From Streptomyces olivaceus (GTDB lineage Bacteria; Actinomycetota; Actinomycetes; Streptomycetales; Streptomycetaceae), in contig NZ_JOFH01000034.1 in NCBI RefSeq assembly GCF_000721235.1, positions 1 through 64,000 of the forward strand: a stretch of DNA of 64,000 bases. The letters are read 5' to 3'. This document shows, piece after piece, positions 55,075 to 63,374 of this stretch. The notes beneath the pieces are model-generated. The model saw only the letters and a program-made list of their open reading frames with translations. It was not told where the DNA came from and did no database searches. The translations under genes were made by a program, and so were the position numbers. The number at the start of each line of letters is the position of its first letter. Position 1 is the stretch's first letter.

Positions 55075-57552
55075 ATGCCCTTGAGAGGGTTGAGCGCGAG
55101 AAGCAGAGGCTTGGCAGCCTTCGCCACCGCCGGTTTCGTCGCCGCGGGACTGCTGGCCGGCCCTGCCGCCAGCGCGCGTCCCGCGCCGGATCCGTCCCTG
55201 ACAACGATGTCGATCAAGTCGCCGCCAGGCGGCTCCAACGTACGTGTGCTGATCTACTACGGGTCCGCCGCCGCCGGGGACGAGTCACCGGTCGTCAACG
55301 CCGGGATCGCCGCCATCGAGGGGATCGGCCAATCCGGCCCCGAGAAGGAGCGCTTCTCGGTCACGGCCACGGACAACGCCAACGTCTTCACCAACGAGAC
55401 CCGGCTGAGCCGCTTCAACGCGGTGGTGTTCCTGACCGGCGGCGGCGACGTCCTGACGCCGGCGCAGGAATCCGGCCTGGAGGCCTACATGGAGGCCGGC
55501 GGCGGTTTCGTCGGCATCCACGACGCCGCCCGCGCGGAGCCCTACTCGGACTGGTTCACCGGTCTGGTCGGCGCCCGGCCCGCCGCCGACAGTCCGGCCG
55601 GGGTCCAGCGTGCCACGGTCGAGGTGGGCGACCGGAGTCATCCGGCCACCAAGGACCTGCCGCTGGAGTGGAAGCGCCCCGACCAGTGGCTGAACTGGCA
55701 GACCAACCCGTCCGGCGACGTGCACACCGTGGCCCGGGTGCGCGAGTCGACGTACACGCCCGGCGCGAGCGCCAACGGGGCGGACCACCCGGTCAGCTGG
55801 TGCCGGGACTACGACGGCGGCCGGTCCTTCTACACCGGCATGGGCGGCACGGTGTCGTCGTACGACGAGACCGAGTTCCGCAGCCACCTGCGCGGCGCCC
55901 TGCTGTGGACCAGCCGGCTGTCGCAGGCCGACTGCAAGGCCACCATCGACGCCAACTACAAGGCCGAGCGGCTCACCGAGCCCAACCAGCCCGGCCAGAA
56001 CGACCAGATCGGCGAGCCGCACGGCCTGGTGACCGCTCCCGACGGCCGCGTCTTCTACATCGGCCGCGGCGGCGCGGACTCCTCCCAGCCCGTGGTGACC
56101 GACTGGAACGACCCGAACGTCGGCAAGGGCACGGGCGAGATCCACGTCTGGGACCCGAAGACCGACAAGGTCACGCTCGCCGGCGCGCTCACCGTCTTCG
56201 GCAACAAGGGCGGCGGCGAGGAGCTGGTCAAGGTCGAGGAGGGCCTGCTCGGCATCGAGCTGGACCCGGAGTTCGAGAAGAACGGGTGGGTGTACCTGCA
56301 CTACACGCCGCACTCCGAGATCAACCGGGACACCCATATGGCCGAGCGGCGGGTCTCCCGCTTCACGCTCGACCAGGCCACTGACAAGCTGGACCTGGGC
56401 AGCGAGAAGGTGCTGCTGAAGTGGCCGGTGCAGATCCACAGCTGCTGCCACGCGGGCGGCGGACTGGCCTGGGACTCCAAGGACAACCTGTACATCGCCA
56501 CCGGTGACAACAACTCCAGTGGCTTCAGCGACGGCTACTCCGGAAACAACCCGGAGCCCAACTTCAAGGGCGTGTCCTTCGCCGACGCGCGCCGCACCGC
56601 GGGCAACACCAACAACCTCAACGGCAAGATCCTGCGCATCCACCCGGAGCCGGACGGGACGTACACGCTCCCCGAGGGCAACCTCTTCACCGGCAAGGAG
56701 ACCGCCGAGGGCGGCGGCAAGACGCGCGGCGAGATCTACGTGATGGGTGTGCGCAACCCGGCGCGGATCTCCGTCGACAAGAAGACCGACACGCTGTACG
56801 CCGGCTGGGTCGGCCCGGACGCCAGTGCGCCGTCGACGACGTGGGGTCCGGCCAAGTACGACACGTTCGCCACCATCACCAAGGCGAGCAACCGCGGTTG
56901 GCCGTACTGCATGGGCAACAAGCAGCCGTACCGGGACCGGAACCTGCCGGACCCGACGAAGCCGCTGGGCTGGTACGACTGCGACGCCCCGAAGAACGAG
57001 TCGCCCAACAACGACGGCCTGGTCAACCTGCCGCCGGTGACCGGCAACAACATCTGGTACTCGCCGCAGGGCGGCGGCCCCGACTTCCCGCGCGACGAGA
57101 ACGGGGTCCCGTCCTACAACGAGGACGAGGCCGTCTACCGGCTGCCCTGGCTCAAGGGCGGCGGCCAGGCCGCGATGAACGGCCCGGTCTACCGCTACGA
57201 CGCGGAGAGCACCAGCGAGACCAAGTGGCCCGCGTACTGGGACGGCAAGTGGTTCGTCGGTGACTTCTACGACGCCGACCAGCCGCGCAACGCGGTGGTG
57301 ATGGACCCGAAGACGCAGGGCGACGGCGGTCTGCCGGTGCACTCGGAGTCGCTGAAGAAGATCATTCCGGTCGGCAACGACGGCATCCAGAACCTGATGG
57401 GCTGGAAGTTCGGCCCGGACGGCGCGCTGTACGTCCTGGACTACGGCCGCGGCTTCTTCACCTCGGACGCCAAGTCGGCGCTGTGGCGGGTCACGTACGA
57501 GGGCGGCGGCCCGACGCCGGCCGCCGGACAGCTGGCGAGGGGGACCGAGTGA
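55075..57552 (+). CDS. secreted ThuA domain plus PQQ-dependent sugar dehydrogenase fusion
   Basis: This 825-residue secreted protein starts with a signal peptide (LAAFATAGFVAAGLLAGPAA). A ThuA-like domain follows at about 50-290 (VRVLIYYGSAAAG, FVGIHDAARAEPYSDWF, SWCRDYDGGRSFYTGMG). A glucose/sorbosone-dehydrogenase-type six-blade propeller (about 300-815) then has IGEPHGLVTAPDGRVFYIGR, LLGIELDPEFEKNGWVYLHY, HAGGGLAWDSKDNLYIATGDN and VMGVRNPARISVD. By family it oxidises sugars extracellularly with PQQ and Ca, and ThuA proteins act on keto-sugars. The ATG at 55075 has GAGGAGG upstream. Its stop overlaps the next start by 4 nt. Confidence 0.92.
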   Translation: MPLRGLSARSRGLAAFATAGFVAAGLLAGPAASARPAPDPSLTTMSIKSPPGGSNVRVLIYYGSAAAGDESPVVNAGIAAIEGIGQSGPEKERFSVTATDNANVFTNETRLSRFNAVVFLTGGGDVLTPAQESGLEAYMEAGGGFVGIHDAARAEPYSDWFTGLVGARPAADSPAGVQRATVEVGDRSHPATKDLPLEWKRPDQWLNWQTNPSGDVHTVARVRESTYTPGASANGADHPVSWCRDYDGGRSFYTGMGGTVSSYDETEFRSHLRGALLWTSRLSQADCKATIDANYKAERLTEPNQPGQNDQIGEPHGLVTAPDGRVFYIGRGGADSSQPVVTDWNDPNVGKGTGEIHVWDPKTDKVTLAGALTVFGNKGGGEELVKVEEGLLGIELDPEFEKNGWVYLHYTPHSEINRDTHMAERRVSRFTLDQATDKLDLGSEKVLLKWPVQIHSCCHAGGGLAWDSKDNLYIATGDNNSSGFSDGYSGNNPEPNFKGVSFADARRTAGNTNNLNGKILRIHPEPDGTYTLPEGNLFTGKETAEGGGKTRGEIYVMGVRNPARISVDKKTDTLYAGWVGPDASAPSTTWGPAKYDTFATITKASNRGWPYCMGNKQPYRDRNLPDPTKPLGWYDCDAPKNESPNNDGLVNLPPVTGNNIWYSPQGGGPDFPRDENGVPSYNEDEAVYRLPWLKGGGQAAMNGPVYRYDAESTSETKWPAYWDGKWFVGDFYDADQPRNAVVMDPKTQGDGGLPVHSESLKKIIPVGNDGIQNLMGWKFGPDGALYVLDYGRGFFTSDAKSALWRVTYEGGGPTPAAGQLARGTE

Positions 57553-59756
57553 TACGCCAACGAAGAATGTGGGCCGCGCTGCTGGCCGGCCTGCTGATGA
57601 TGCTCGGGCTGCAGGCGACGTCCGCCTCCGGGCAGCCGGCGCAGGCACCCGCCGCGGCCGCCGCCGACCAGGTCCTGACCTGGACGGCGGGCGACGACAT
57701 CACCCAGTACACGTCGGCGCCCGAGACGGCGGTGGCCGGTCCGGCCACGATCGTCTTCGAGAACAGTGAGGCCACCGGCAACACGACCAGCATGCCGCAC
57801 ACGCTGACCTTCGTGACCAGCGACCCCGCCTACAACCAGGACGTCCAGCTGAACATCCTGGCCAACCCGGGCGACGCCCAGGGCGGCAAGCACACGGCCG
57901 AGGTCACCCTCACCCCGGGCACGTACAAGTACCACTGCACGATCCCCGGCCACGGGGAGATGCAGGGCGAGCTCGTGGTGACCGAGGGCGGGGGCGGCGA
58001 GGACACCACCGCGCCCGAGACCTCGGCGGAGGTGGGCGGCACGCAGAACGCCGACGGCGCCTACGTGGGCTCCGCGACCGTGACGCTCGCCGCCACCGAC
58101 GAGGGCGGCTCCGGCGTCGAGCGGATCGAGTACACGCTCGGCGGCGACGACGCCTGGCAGCCGTACACCACGCCGGTCGTCGTCGACCAGGTCGGTGAAC
58201 ACACCGTGCGCTACCGGGCGTTCGACAAGGCGGGCAACGCCGCCGAGGAGAAGAGCGTCGACTTCACCGTGGTCGCCCCGGACACCGACGACACGGACCC
58301 GCCGGAGACCTCGGCGACCGTCAGCGGTGAACAGGACCCCGACGGCGCGTACATCGACATGGCGACGGTGACCGTCACCGCCTCCGACACCGGTTCCGGC
58401 GTCAACACCATCGAGTACGCGGTCGGCGACGGCGCCTGGACGGCGTACACGGCGCCGGTCATGGTGCACGAGGTCGGCGAGCACACCGTGCGCTACCGGG
58501 CCACCGACAAGGCGGGCAACGTCGCCGAGGAGAAGAGCGTCGACTTCACCGTGGTCGCCGCTCCCCCGCAGGACACCACCCCGCCGGTGACCGGCGCGAC
58601 CGTGGACGGCACCAAGAACTCCGCCGGCGCCTATGTCGGCAGCGCGAAGGTGACCGTGAGCGCCACGGACGAGGGCGGTTCCGGCGTCGCCGGTGTGGAG
58701 TACTCGCTCGACGCCGGGCCCTACCTGGCGTACACCGACCCGGTGGTCGTCGACCGCGTGGGCCGGCACACCGTGGCGTACCGGGCGAGCGACCAGGCCG
58801 GCAACACCTCCGAGCCGGTGACCGTGAGCTTCTCGGTCGTGGCCGGCGGGGTCCCCGCGCCGCCCTGCCCGGAGTTCGACGAGCGCCAGACGGTGATCGT
58901 CGGAACGGTGGACACGGGGGTGCCGAACCGGATCACCAACAACCGGTGCCGGATCAACGAGATGATCGAGGACGAGAAGGAGTGGACGTCCCAGGCGCTC
59001 TTCCTCAAGCACGTCCGTGAGGTCGGGAACGCGCTGCGCACCGAGGGCGTCATCGACAAGCGGGAGTTCCAGGCGATCAACCAGGCCGCCAAGCAGTCCG
59101 GGATCGGTACGCCGGGCCAGACCGACGGCTACCGCGCGATCCTCGACGGCACGCAGGAGTCCTTCGCCAAGTGGGAGCACGTGGGCGGCGGTTCGTTCGG
59201 CCTGAACGCCGACGGGTCGATCACCTCCGGCACCTCGAAGGACGGTCTCGGGATGCTGTGGTTCCCGGAGCGCAAGTACGGGAACTTCTCGCTGAAGCTC
59301 CAGTGGCGTGACGACGCGGCCGGCACCGCGAACACCAACGGCGGCGTCTTCGTGCGCTTCCCGCAGGTCCACGACCACCCGGAGGAGTCGCGTCCGGAGT
59401 GGGTCGCCATCAAGTACGGGCACGAGATCCAGGCGTTCGACAGCCCGAGTGGCGACCTGTACAAGTCCGGCTCCGTGTACGGCTTCGACCGGGTCGGCCT
59501 GGCCGGCGCGGGTGTGACGGAGAAGGGCACCTGGAACGACTACGAGATCCGGGTGGAGGACCAGCACTACTCGATCTTCCGCAACGGTGTGCTGATCAAC
59601 GAGTTCGACAACTTCGGCGGCCAGACCTTCTACCCGGAGCGCTCGGACGACCCGGGCACGGACGGGCGGCGGTTCGCCTCCGGCTACGTCGGACTGCAGG
59701 TGCACAGCACCTCGGACGTCGTCTCGTACCGGGACGTCCGGATCAAGGAGCTGTAG
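57549..59756 (+). CDS. secreted cupredoxin + three OmpL47-type repeats + DUF1080 (3-keto-glycoside hydrolase-like) protein
   Basis: This 735-residue protein has a signal peptide (MWAALLAGLLMMLGLQATSA). A plastocyanin-like domain (about 35-145) has type 1 copper ligands H84, C130, H135 and M138 in MPHTLTF and YHCTIPGHGEM. Three OmpL47-like repeats (about 150-435) have SGVERIEYTLGG, SGVNTIEYAVGD and SGVAGVEYSLDA cores. A C-terminal DUF1080 lectin-like fold (about 515-735, GLGMLWFPERKYGNFSLKLQWR, ending SYRDVRIKEL) is assigned to 3-keto-disaccharide hydrolysis in related enzymes. The GTG start overlaps the previous stop (GTGA). It probably works with the PQQ enzyme outside the cell. Confidence 0.88.
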   Translation: MIRQRRMWAALLAGLLMMLGLQATSASGQPAQAPAAAAADQVLTWTAGDDITQYTSAPETAVAGPATIVFENSEATGNTTSMPHTLTFVTSDPAYNQDVQLNILANPGDAQGGKHTAEVTLTPGTYKYHCTIPGHGEMQGELVVTEGGGGEDTTAPETSAEVGGTQNADGAYVGSATVTLAATDEGGSGVERIEYTLGGDDAWQPYTTPVVVDQVGEHTVRYRAFDKAGNAAEEKSVDFTVVAPDTDDTDPPETSATVSGEQDPDGAYIDMATVTVTASDTGSGVNTIEYAVGDGAWTAYTAPVMVHEVGEHTVRYRATDKAGNVAEEKSVDFTVVAAPPQDTTPPVTGATVDGTKNSAGAYVGSAKVTVSATDEGGSGVAGVEYSLDAGPYLAYTDPVVVDRVGRHTVAYRASDQAGNTSEPVTVSFSVVAGGVPAPPCPEFDERQTVIVGTVDTGVPNRITNNRCRINEMIEDEKEWTSQALFLKHVREVGNALRTEGVIDKREFQAINQAAKQSGIGTPGQTDGYRAILDGTQESFAKWEHVGGGSFGLNADGSITSGTSKDGLGMLWFPERKYGNFSLKLQWRDDAAGTANTNGGVFVRFPQVHDHPEESRPEWVAIKYGHEIQAFDSPSGDLYKSGSVYGFDRVGLAGAGVTEKGTWNDYEIRVEDQHYSIFRNGVLINEFDNFGGQTFYPERSDDPGTDGRRFASGYVGLQVHSTSDVVSYRDVRIKEL

Positions 59757-59775
59757 ACAGCCGGGAGTTCGCAGT

Positions 59776-60801
59776 TCAGTCCGGACCGGGAGCCTGCTTC
59801 CTGGCCCGGCTGGGCTGCACCCGGCTCGGCTCGCCGGGCATCTTCGGATACTCGGGCGGGTACGGCAGATCGCCGAGCCCGTGGTCGTGCTCGTCCTTCG
59901 TCGCCAGTTCGAGGAGCGCGTCGAGGGAGTACCGCGTCCCGTCCATGCCCACGTGCACGTCGCCGAGTTCGGCGAAGCGCGCGGGCATCGTCGTGATGTC
60001 GAAGTCCTGGGGATGCGCGACCCCCACCTCGTCCCAGGTCAGCGGCGCGGACACCGGTGCGTGCGGGCGGGGGCGCACGGAGTAGGCGGAGGCGATGGTG
60101 CGGTCGCGGGCGGTCTGGTTGTAGTCGATGAAGATGCGCTCGCCGCGCTCCTCCTTCCACCACTTGATGGTGACCCGCTCGGGCATCCGCCGTGCCGTCT
60201 CGCGGCCGACGGCGATGGCGGCGCGCCGCACCTGGGTGAAGGTCCAGCGCGGCTCGATCGGCACGAAGACGTGAATGCCGCGTCCGCCGGACGTCTTGGG
60301 CCAGCCGCGCAGACCGCCGAACTCCTCCAGTACCGCGCGCAGTTCGTGGGCGGCGCGGGCGGCGTCGTCATAGTCGGTGCCGGGCTGCGGGTCGAGGTCG
60401 ATGCGCAGTTCGTCGGGGTGGTCGACGTCGTCGCGCCGTACCGGCCAGGGGTGGAAGGTGAGGGTGCCGTACTGGGCGGCCCACAGGACCGCCGCCTCCT
60501 CGGTGGGGCACATCTCGTCGGCGCTGCGTCCGCTGGGGAAGGTGATGTGCGCGGTCGGGATCCAGTCCGGCATGCTCTTGGGCGCGCGTTTCTGGTAGAA
60601 CCACTCGCCGGTGACGCCGTCCGGGTAGCGCTGGAGGGTGGTGGGCCGGTCGCGCAGGGCGCGCAGGATGCCCGGGGCGACGGCCTGGTAGTACCGGGCC
60701 ACGTCGAGCTTGGTGTAGCCGTGCTCCGGGAAGAAGACCTTGTCCGGGCTGGACAGCCGTACGGTCCGGCCGCCCGCCTCCAGTTCCACCGCTTCCGCCA
60801 T
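59776..60801 (-). CDS. LigD-type polymerase domain protein (non-homologous end-joining)
   Basis: This 341-residue protein matches the primase-like polymerase domain of LigD, alone and without ligase or nuclease. LSSPDKVFFPEHGYTKLDVARYY opens it, LRIDLDPQPGTDYDDA holds the catalytic DxD, KTSGGRGIHVFVPI the S-x-G-x-H motif, and IFIDYNQTARDRTIASAYSVR the third aspartate. It fills gaps at DNA ends during Ku-dependent repair, with a preference for ribonucleotides. The ATG at 60801 was chosen. It is divergent from an ATP-dependent ligase gene with only 74 nt between. Confidence 0.94.
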   Translation of the reverse strand: MAEAVELEAGGRTVRLSSPDKVFFPEHGYTKLDVARYYQAVAPGILRALRDRPTTLQRYPDGVTGEWFYQKRAPKSMPDWIPTAHITFPSGRSADEMCPTEEAAVLWAAQYGTLTFHPWPVRRDDVDHPDELRIDLDPQPGTDYDDAARAAHELRAVLEEFGGLRGWPKTSGGRGIHVFVPIEPRWTFTQVRRAAIAVGRETARRMPERVTIKWWKEERGERIFIDYNQTARDRTIASAYSVRPRPHAPVSAPLTWDEVGVAHPQDFDITTMPARFAELGDVHVGMDGTRYSLDALLELATKDEHDHGLGDLPYPPEYPKMPGEPSRVQPSRARKQAPGPD

Positions 60802-60875
60802 GCGAGCCACGGTAGGCGCGGCCCGGGAGCTTCGCACATCAGGCGGACCGGGGCGTCGGCGTACAGAATCGCACC

Positions 60876-61943
60876 ATGGACCTCCCCGTCATGCCGCCCG
60901 TGAAGCCGATGCTCGCCAAGTCCGTGGCGAAGATCCCGCCGGGCATGCACTACGAGGCGAAGTGGGACGGGTTCCGCGCGATCGTGTTCCGCGACGGGGA
61001 CGAGGTGGAGCTGGGCAGCCGTACGGGCAAGCCGTTGACCAGGTACTTCCCCGAGCTGGTGGCGGCGGTGCGGGAGCGGTTGCCCGAGCGGTGCGTGGTG
61101 GACGGGGAGATCGTGATCGCGCGGGAGGGGCACCTGGACTTCGACGCGCTCACCGAGCGGATCCATCCGGCCGACTCCCGGGTGCGGACCCTGGCGGAGC
61201 GCACGCCGGCCTCGCTGGTCGCCTTCGACCTGCTGGCCCTGGACGACGAGTCCCTGCTGGGCACGGGGATGGCCGACCGGCGGGCGCTGCTGGTACGGGC
61301 GCTGGCCGGGGTGACGCCGCCGGTGCACGTGGCGCCGGCGACGGACGACGTCGAGGTGGCCCGGCGGTGGTTCGAGCAGTACGAGGGTGCCGGGCTCGAC
61401 GGCGTCGTGGCCAAGCCGCCGGCCCTGCCCTACCGGCAGGACGAGCGGGCCATGTACAAGATCAAGCACGAGCGCACGGCGGACGTGGTCGTCGCCGGTT
61501 ACCGCCTCCACAAGAGCGGCCCCGTGGTCGGCTCACTGCTGCTGGGCCTGTACGACGACCGGGGCGTCCTGCAGCACGTGGGCGTGAGCGCGGCCTTCAC
61601 CATGAAGCGCCGGGCGGAGCTGGTGGAGGAGCTGGAGCCGCTGCGGATGGACGACGTCCGGGGCCATCCGTGGGCCGCGTGGGCCGAGGAGGCGGCGCAC
61701 GAGTCGGCGCGGCTGCCGGGTGCGCCCAGCCGCTGGTCCGGCAAGAAGGACCTGTCCTGGGTGCCGCTGCGGCCGGAGCGGGTCATCGAGGTGGCGTACG
61801 ACCACATGGAGAACGGGGCGCGCTTCCGGCACACGGCCCGGTTCCGCCGCCGGCGCCCGGACCGGACCCCGGAGAGCTGCACCTACGCGCAGCTGGAGGA
61901 GCCGGTCCGGTACGACCTGGCGGAGATCCTCGGCGGGGCGTGA
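60876..61943 (+). CDS. ATP-dependent DNA ligase (LigC type)
   Basis: This 355-residue ligase has the adenylation lysine in EAKWDGFRAIVF (Lys29 in KWDG), RTGKPLTRYFPEL (motif Ia region), VVDGEIVI (motif III region), GLDGVVAKPPALPY (motif IV) and MYKIKHERTADVVVAGYRL (motif V). An OB-fold domain follows with the RPERVIEVAYDHMENGARFRHTARFRR end. It seals DNA breaks with ATP and probably works with the divergent LigD-type polymerase and Ku. The ATG at 60876 fits. No Ku gene is visible in the window. Confidence 0.94.
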   Translation: MDLPVMPPVKPMLAKSVAKIPPGMHYEAKWDGFRAIVFRDGDEVELGSRTGKPLTRYFPELVAAVRERLPERCVVDGEIVIAREGHLDFDALTERIHPADSRVRTLAERTPASLVAFDLLALDDESLLGTGMADRRALLVRALAGVTPPVHVAPATDDVEVARRWFEQYEGAGLDGVVAKPPALPYRQDERAMYKIKHERTADVVVAGYRLHKSGPVVGSLLLGLYDDRGVLQHVGVSAAFTMKRRAELVEELEPLRMDDVRGHPWAAWAEEAAHESARLPGAPSRWSGKKDLSWVPLRPERVIEVAYDHMENGARFRHTARFRRRRPDRTPESCTYAQLEEPVRYDLAEILGGA

Positions 61944-61982
61944 CGCGGAGGCCCGAGTCGGTGGGCCCTGACGCGCTGGGCT

Positions 61983-63173
61983 CTACGGCTTCATCAGCAC
62001 CTTGACCGCGCCGTCCCGCTTCTTCTGGAACATCTCGTACGCCTGCGGCGCCTGTGTCAGCGGCACGTGGTGGGTGGCGAAGCCGTCGACGCCGAGCGGG
62101 TCGCCGTCGGTCAGGTAGGGGACGATGTCGTCGCTCCAGCGCCGTACGTTGGCCTGGCCCATGCGCAGCTGGATCTGCTTGTCGAACATGGTGAGCATCG
62201 GCATCGGGTCGGCCATGCCGCCGTACACGCCGGAGAGCGAGATGGTGCCGCCGCGGCGCACCAGGTCGATCGCGGTGTAGAGGGCGGCGAGCCGGTCGAT
62301 GCTGAACCGCTCCGCCAGCGGGCTGCCGATGGCCCGGGGCATCACCGCGGCGGTCTGCTGCACGAGCTTGGCCACGGCGCCGCCGTGCGCCTCGGTGCCG
62401 ACCGCGTCGATGACGGCGTCGGGGCCGCGGCCGCCCGTCCGGTCCTGGACCGCGGCGACGAGGTCCTTCTCCTTGTCGAAGGACCGCAGGTCGAACGTCT
62501 CGACGCCCCGCGCGCGGGCCCGTTCCAGGCGCTCCGGCACGAGGTCCACGCCGAACACCTTGTCGACCCCCTTGAGCCGGGCGATCCGGCAGGCCATGTC
62601 GCCGATCGGGCCGAGGCCCAGCACGGCGACGCTGCCCCCCTCGGGGACGGCCGCGTACTCGACCGCCTGCCAGGCGGTGGGCAGCACGTCGGAGAGGTAG
62701 ACGAAGCGGTCGTCGGCCGGGCCCTCGGGCACCTTGATCGGGCCGTACTGCGCCTGCGGCACGCGCAGGTACTCGGCCTGGCCGCCGGGCACGGCGCCGT
62801 ACAGGCGGGTGTAGCCGAACAGCGGGGCGCCCATGCCCTCGCCGGTGACCTGGGTGGTCTCGCACTGGGTCGGCAGCCCGGTGCCGCACATGTAGCAGTG
62901 TCCGCACGCGATCTGGAACGGCACCACGACGCGGTCGCCGGGCTTCAGGTGGGTGACCTCGGGTCCGACCTCCTCCACGATGCCCATCGGCTCGTGTCCG
63001 AGGATGTCGCCCGGTGTCATGAACGGCGTAAGCACTTCGTAGAGGTGCAGGTCGGAGCCGCACAGCCCCGACGAGGTGACGCGGATGACCGCGTCGGTGG
63101 GCTGCTCGATCCTCGGGTCCGGAACGTCCTCGATCCGCACGTCCCGCTTGCCCTGCCATGTCACTGCCTTCAT
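61983..63173 (-). CDS. zinc-dependent alcohol dehydrogenase (threonine/formaldehyde dehydrogenase-like)
   Basis: This 396-residue medium-chain dehydrogenase has the catalytic zinc site CGSDLHLYE and GHEPMGIVEEVG, structural-zinc cysteines in CGHCYMCGTGLPTQCE, and VAVLGLGPIGDMACRIA as the NAD fold. It resembles glutathione-independent formaldehyde dehydrogenase-like and threonine dehydrogenase-like proteins. Several of the usual zinc ligands are present, so activity is likely. The ATG at 63173 has GGAGG about 12 nt upstream. Substrate not known. Confidence 0.92.
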   Translation of the reverse strand: MKAVTWQGKRDVRIEDVPDPRIEQPTDAVIRVTSSGLCGSDLHLYEVLTPFMTPGDILGHEPMGIVEEVGPEVTHLKPGDRVVVPFQIACGHCYMCGTGLPTQCETTQVTGEGMGAPLFGYTRLYGAVPGGQAEYLRVPQAQYGPIKVPEGPADDRFVYLSDVLPTAWQAVEYAAVPEGGSVAVLGLGPIGDMACRIARLKGVDKVFGVDLVPERLERARARGVETFDLRSFDKEKDLVAAVQDRTGGRGPDAVIDAVGTEAHGGAVAKLVQQTAAVMPRAIGSPLAERFSIDRLAALYTAIDLVRRGGTISLSGVYGGMADPMPMLTMFDKQIQLRMGQANVRRWSDDIVPYLTDGDPLGVDGFATHHVPLTQAPQAYEMFQKKRDGAVKVLMKP

Positions 63174-63374
63174 CGCCCCGCGCTCCCTCCGTCGCCGTGC
63201 GCGTCGGTTCCGTGTGGCGGCCGGGTACCCCGGGGCCCCCGTTGCCGAACCCGGTACCGTTTCGCCCGAACAGCGGATTATCTGCCCAGTTCCGCGCGCC
63301 GTATCGGATTCATTCAGGTATGGGCCTGAATGCTGCAACGAGCGCACAATCAATGACACGGGACGGGCGGACGG

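Noticed and set aside
55285..59705. Two minus-strand frames of about 760-790 codons opposite the PQQ and cupredoxin genes
   Set aside because: Val/Arg/Leu-rich mirror frames without start signals; the plus strand has signal peptides and copper motifs.
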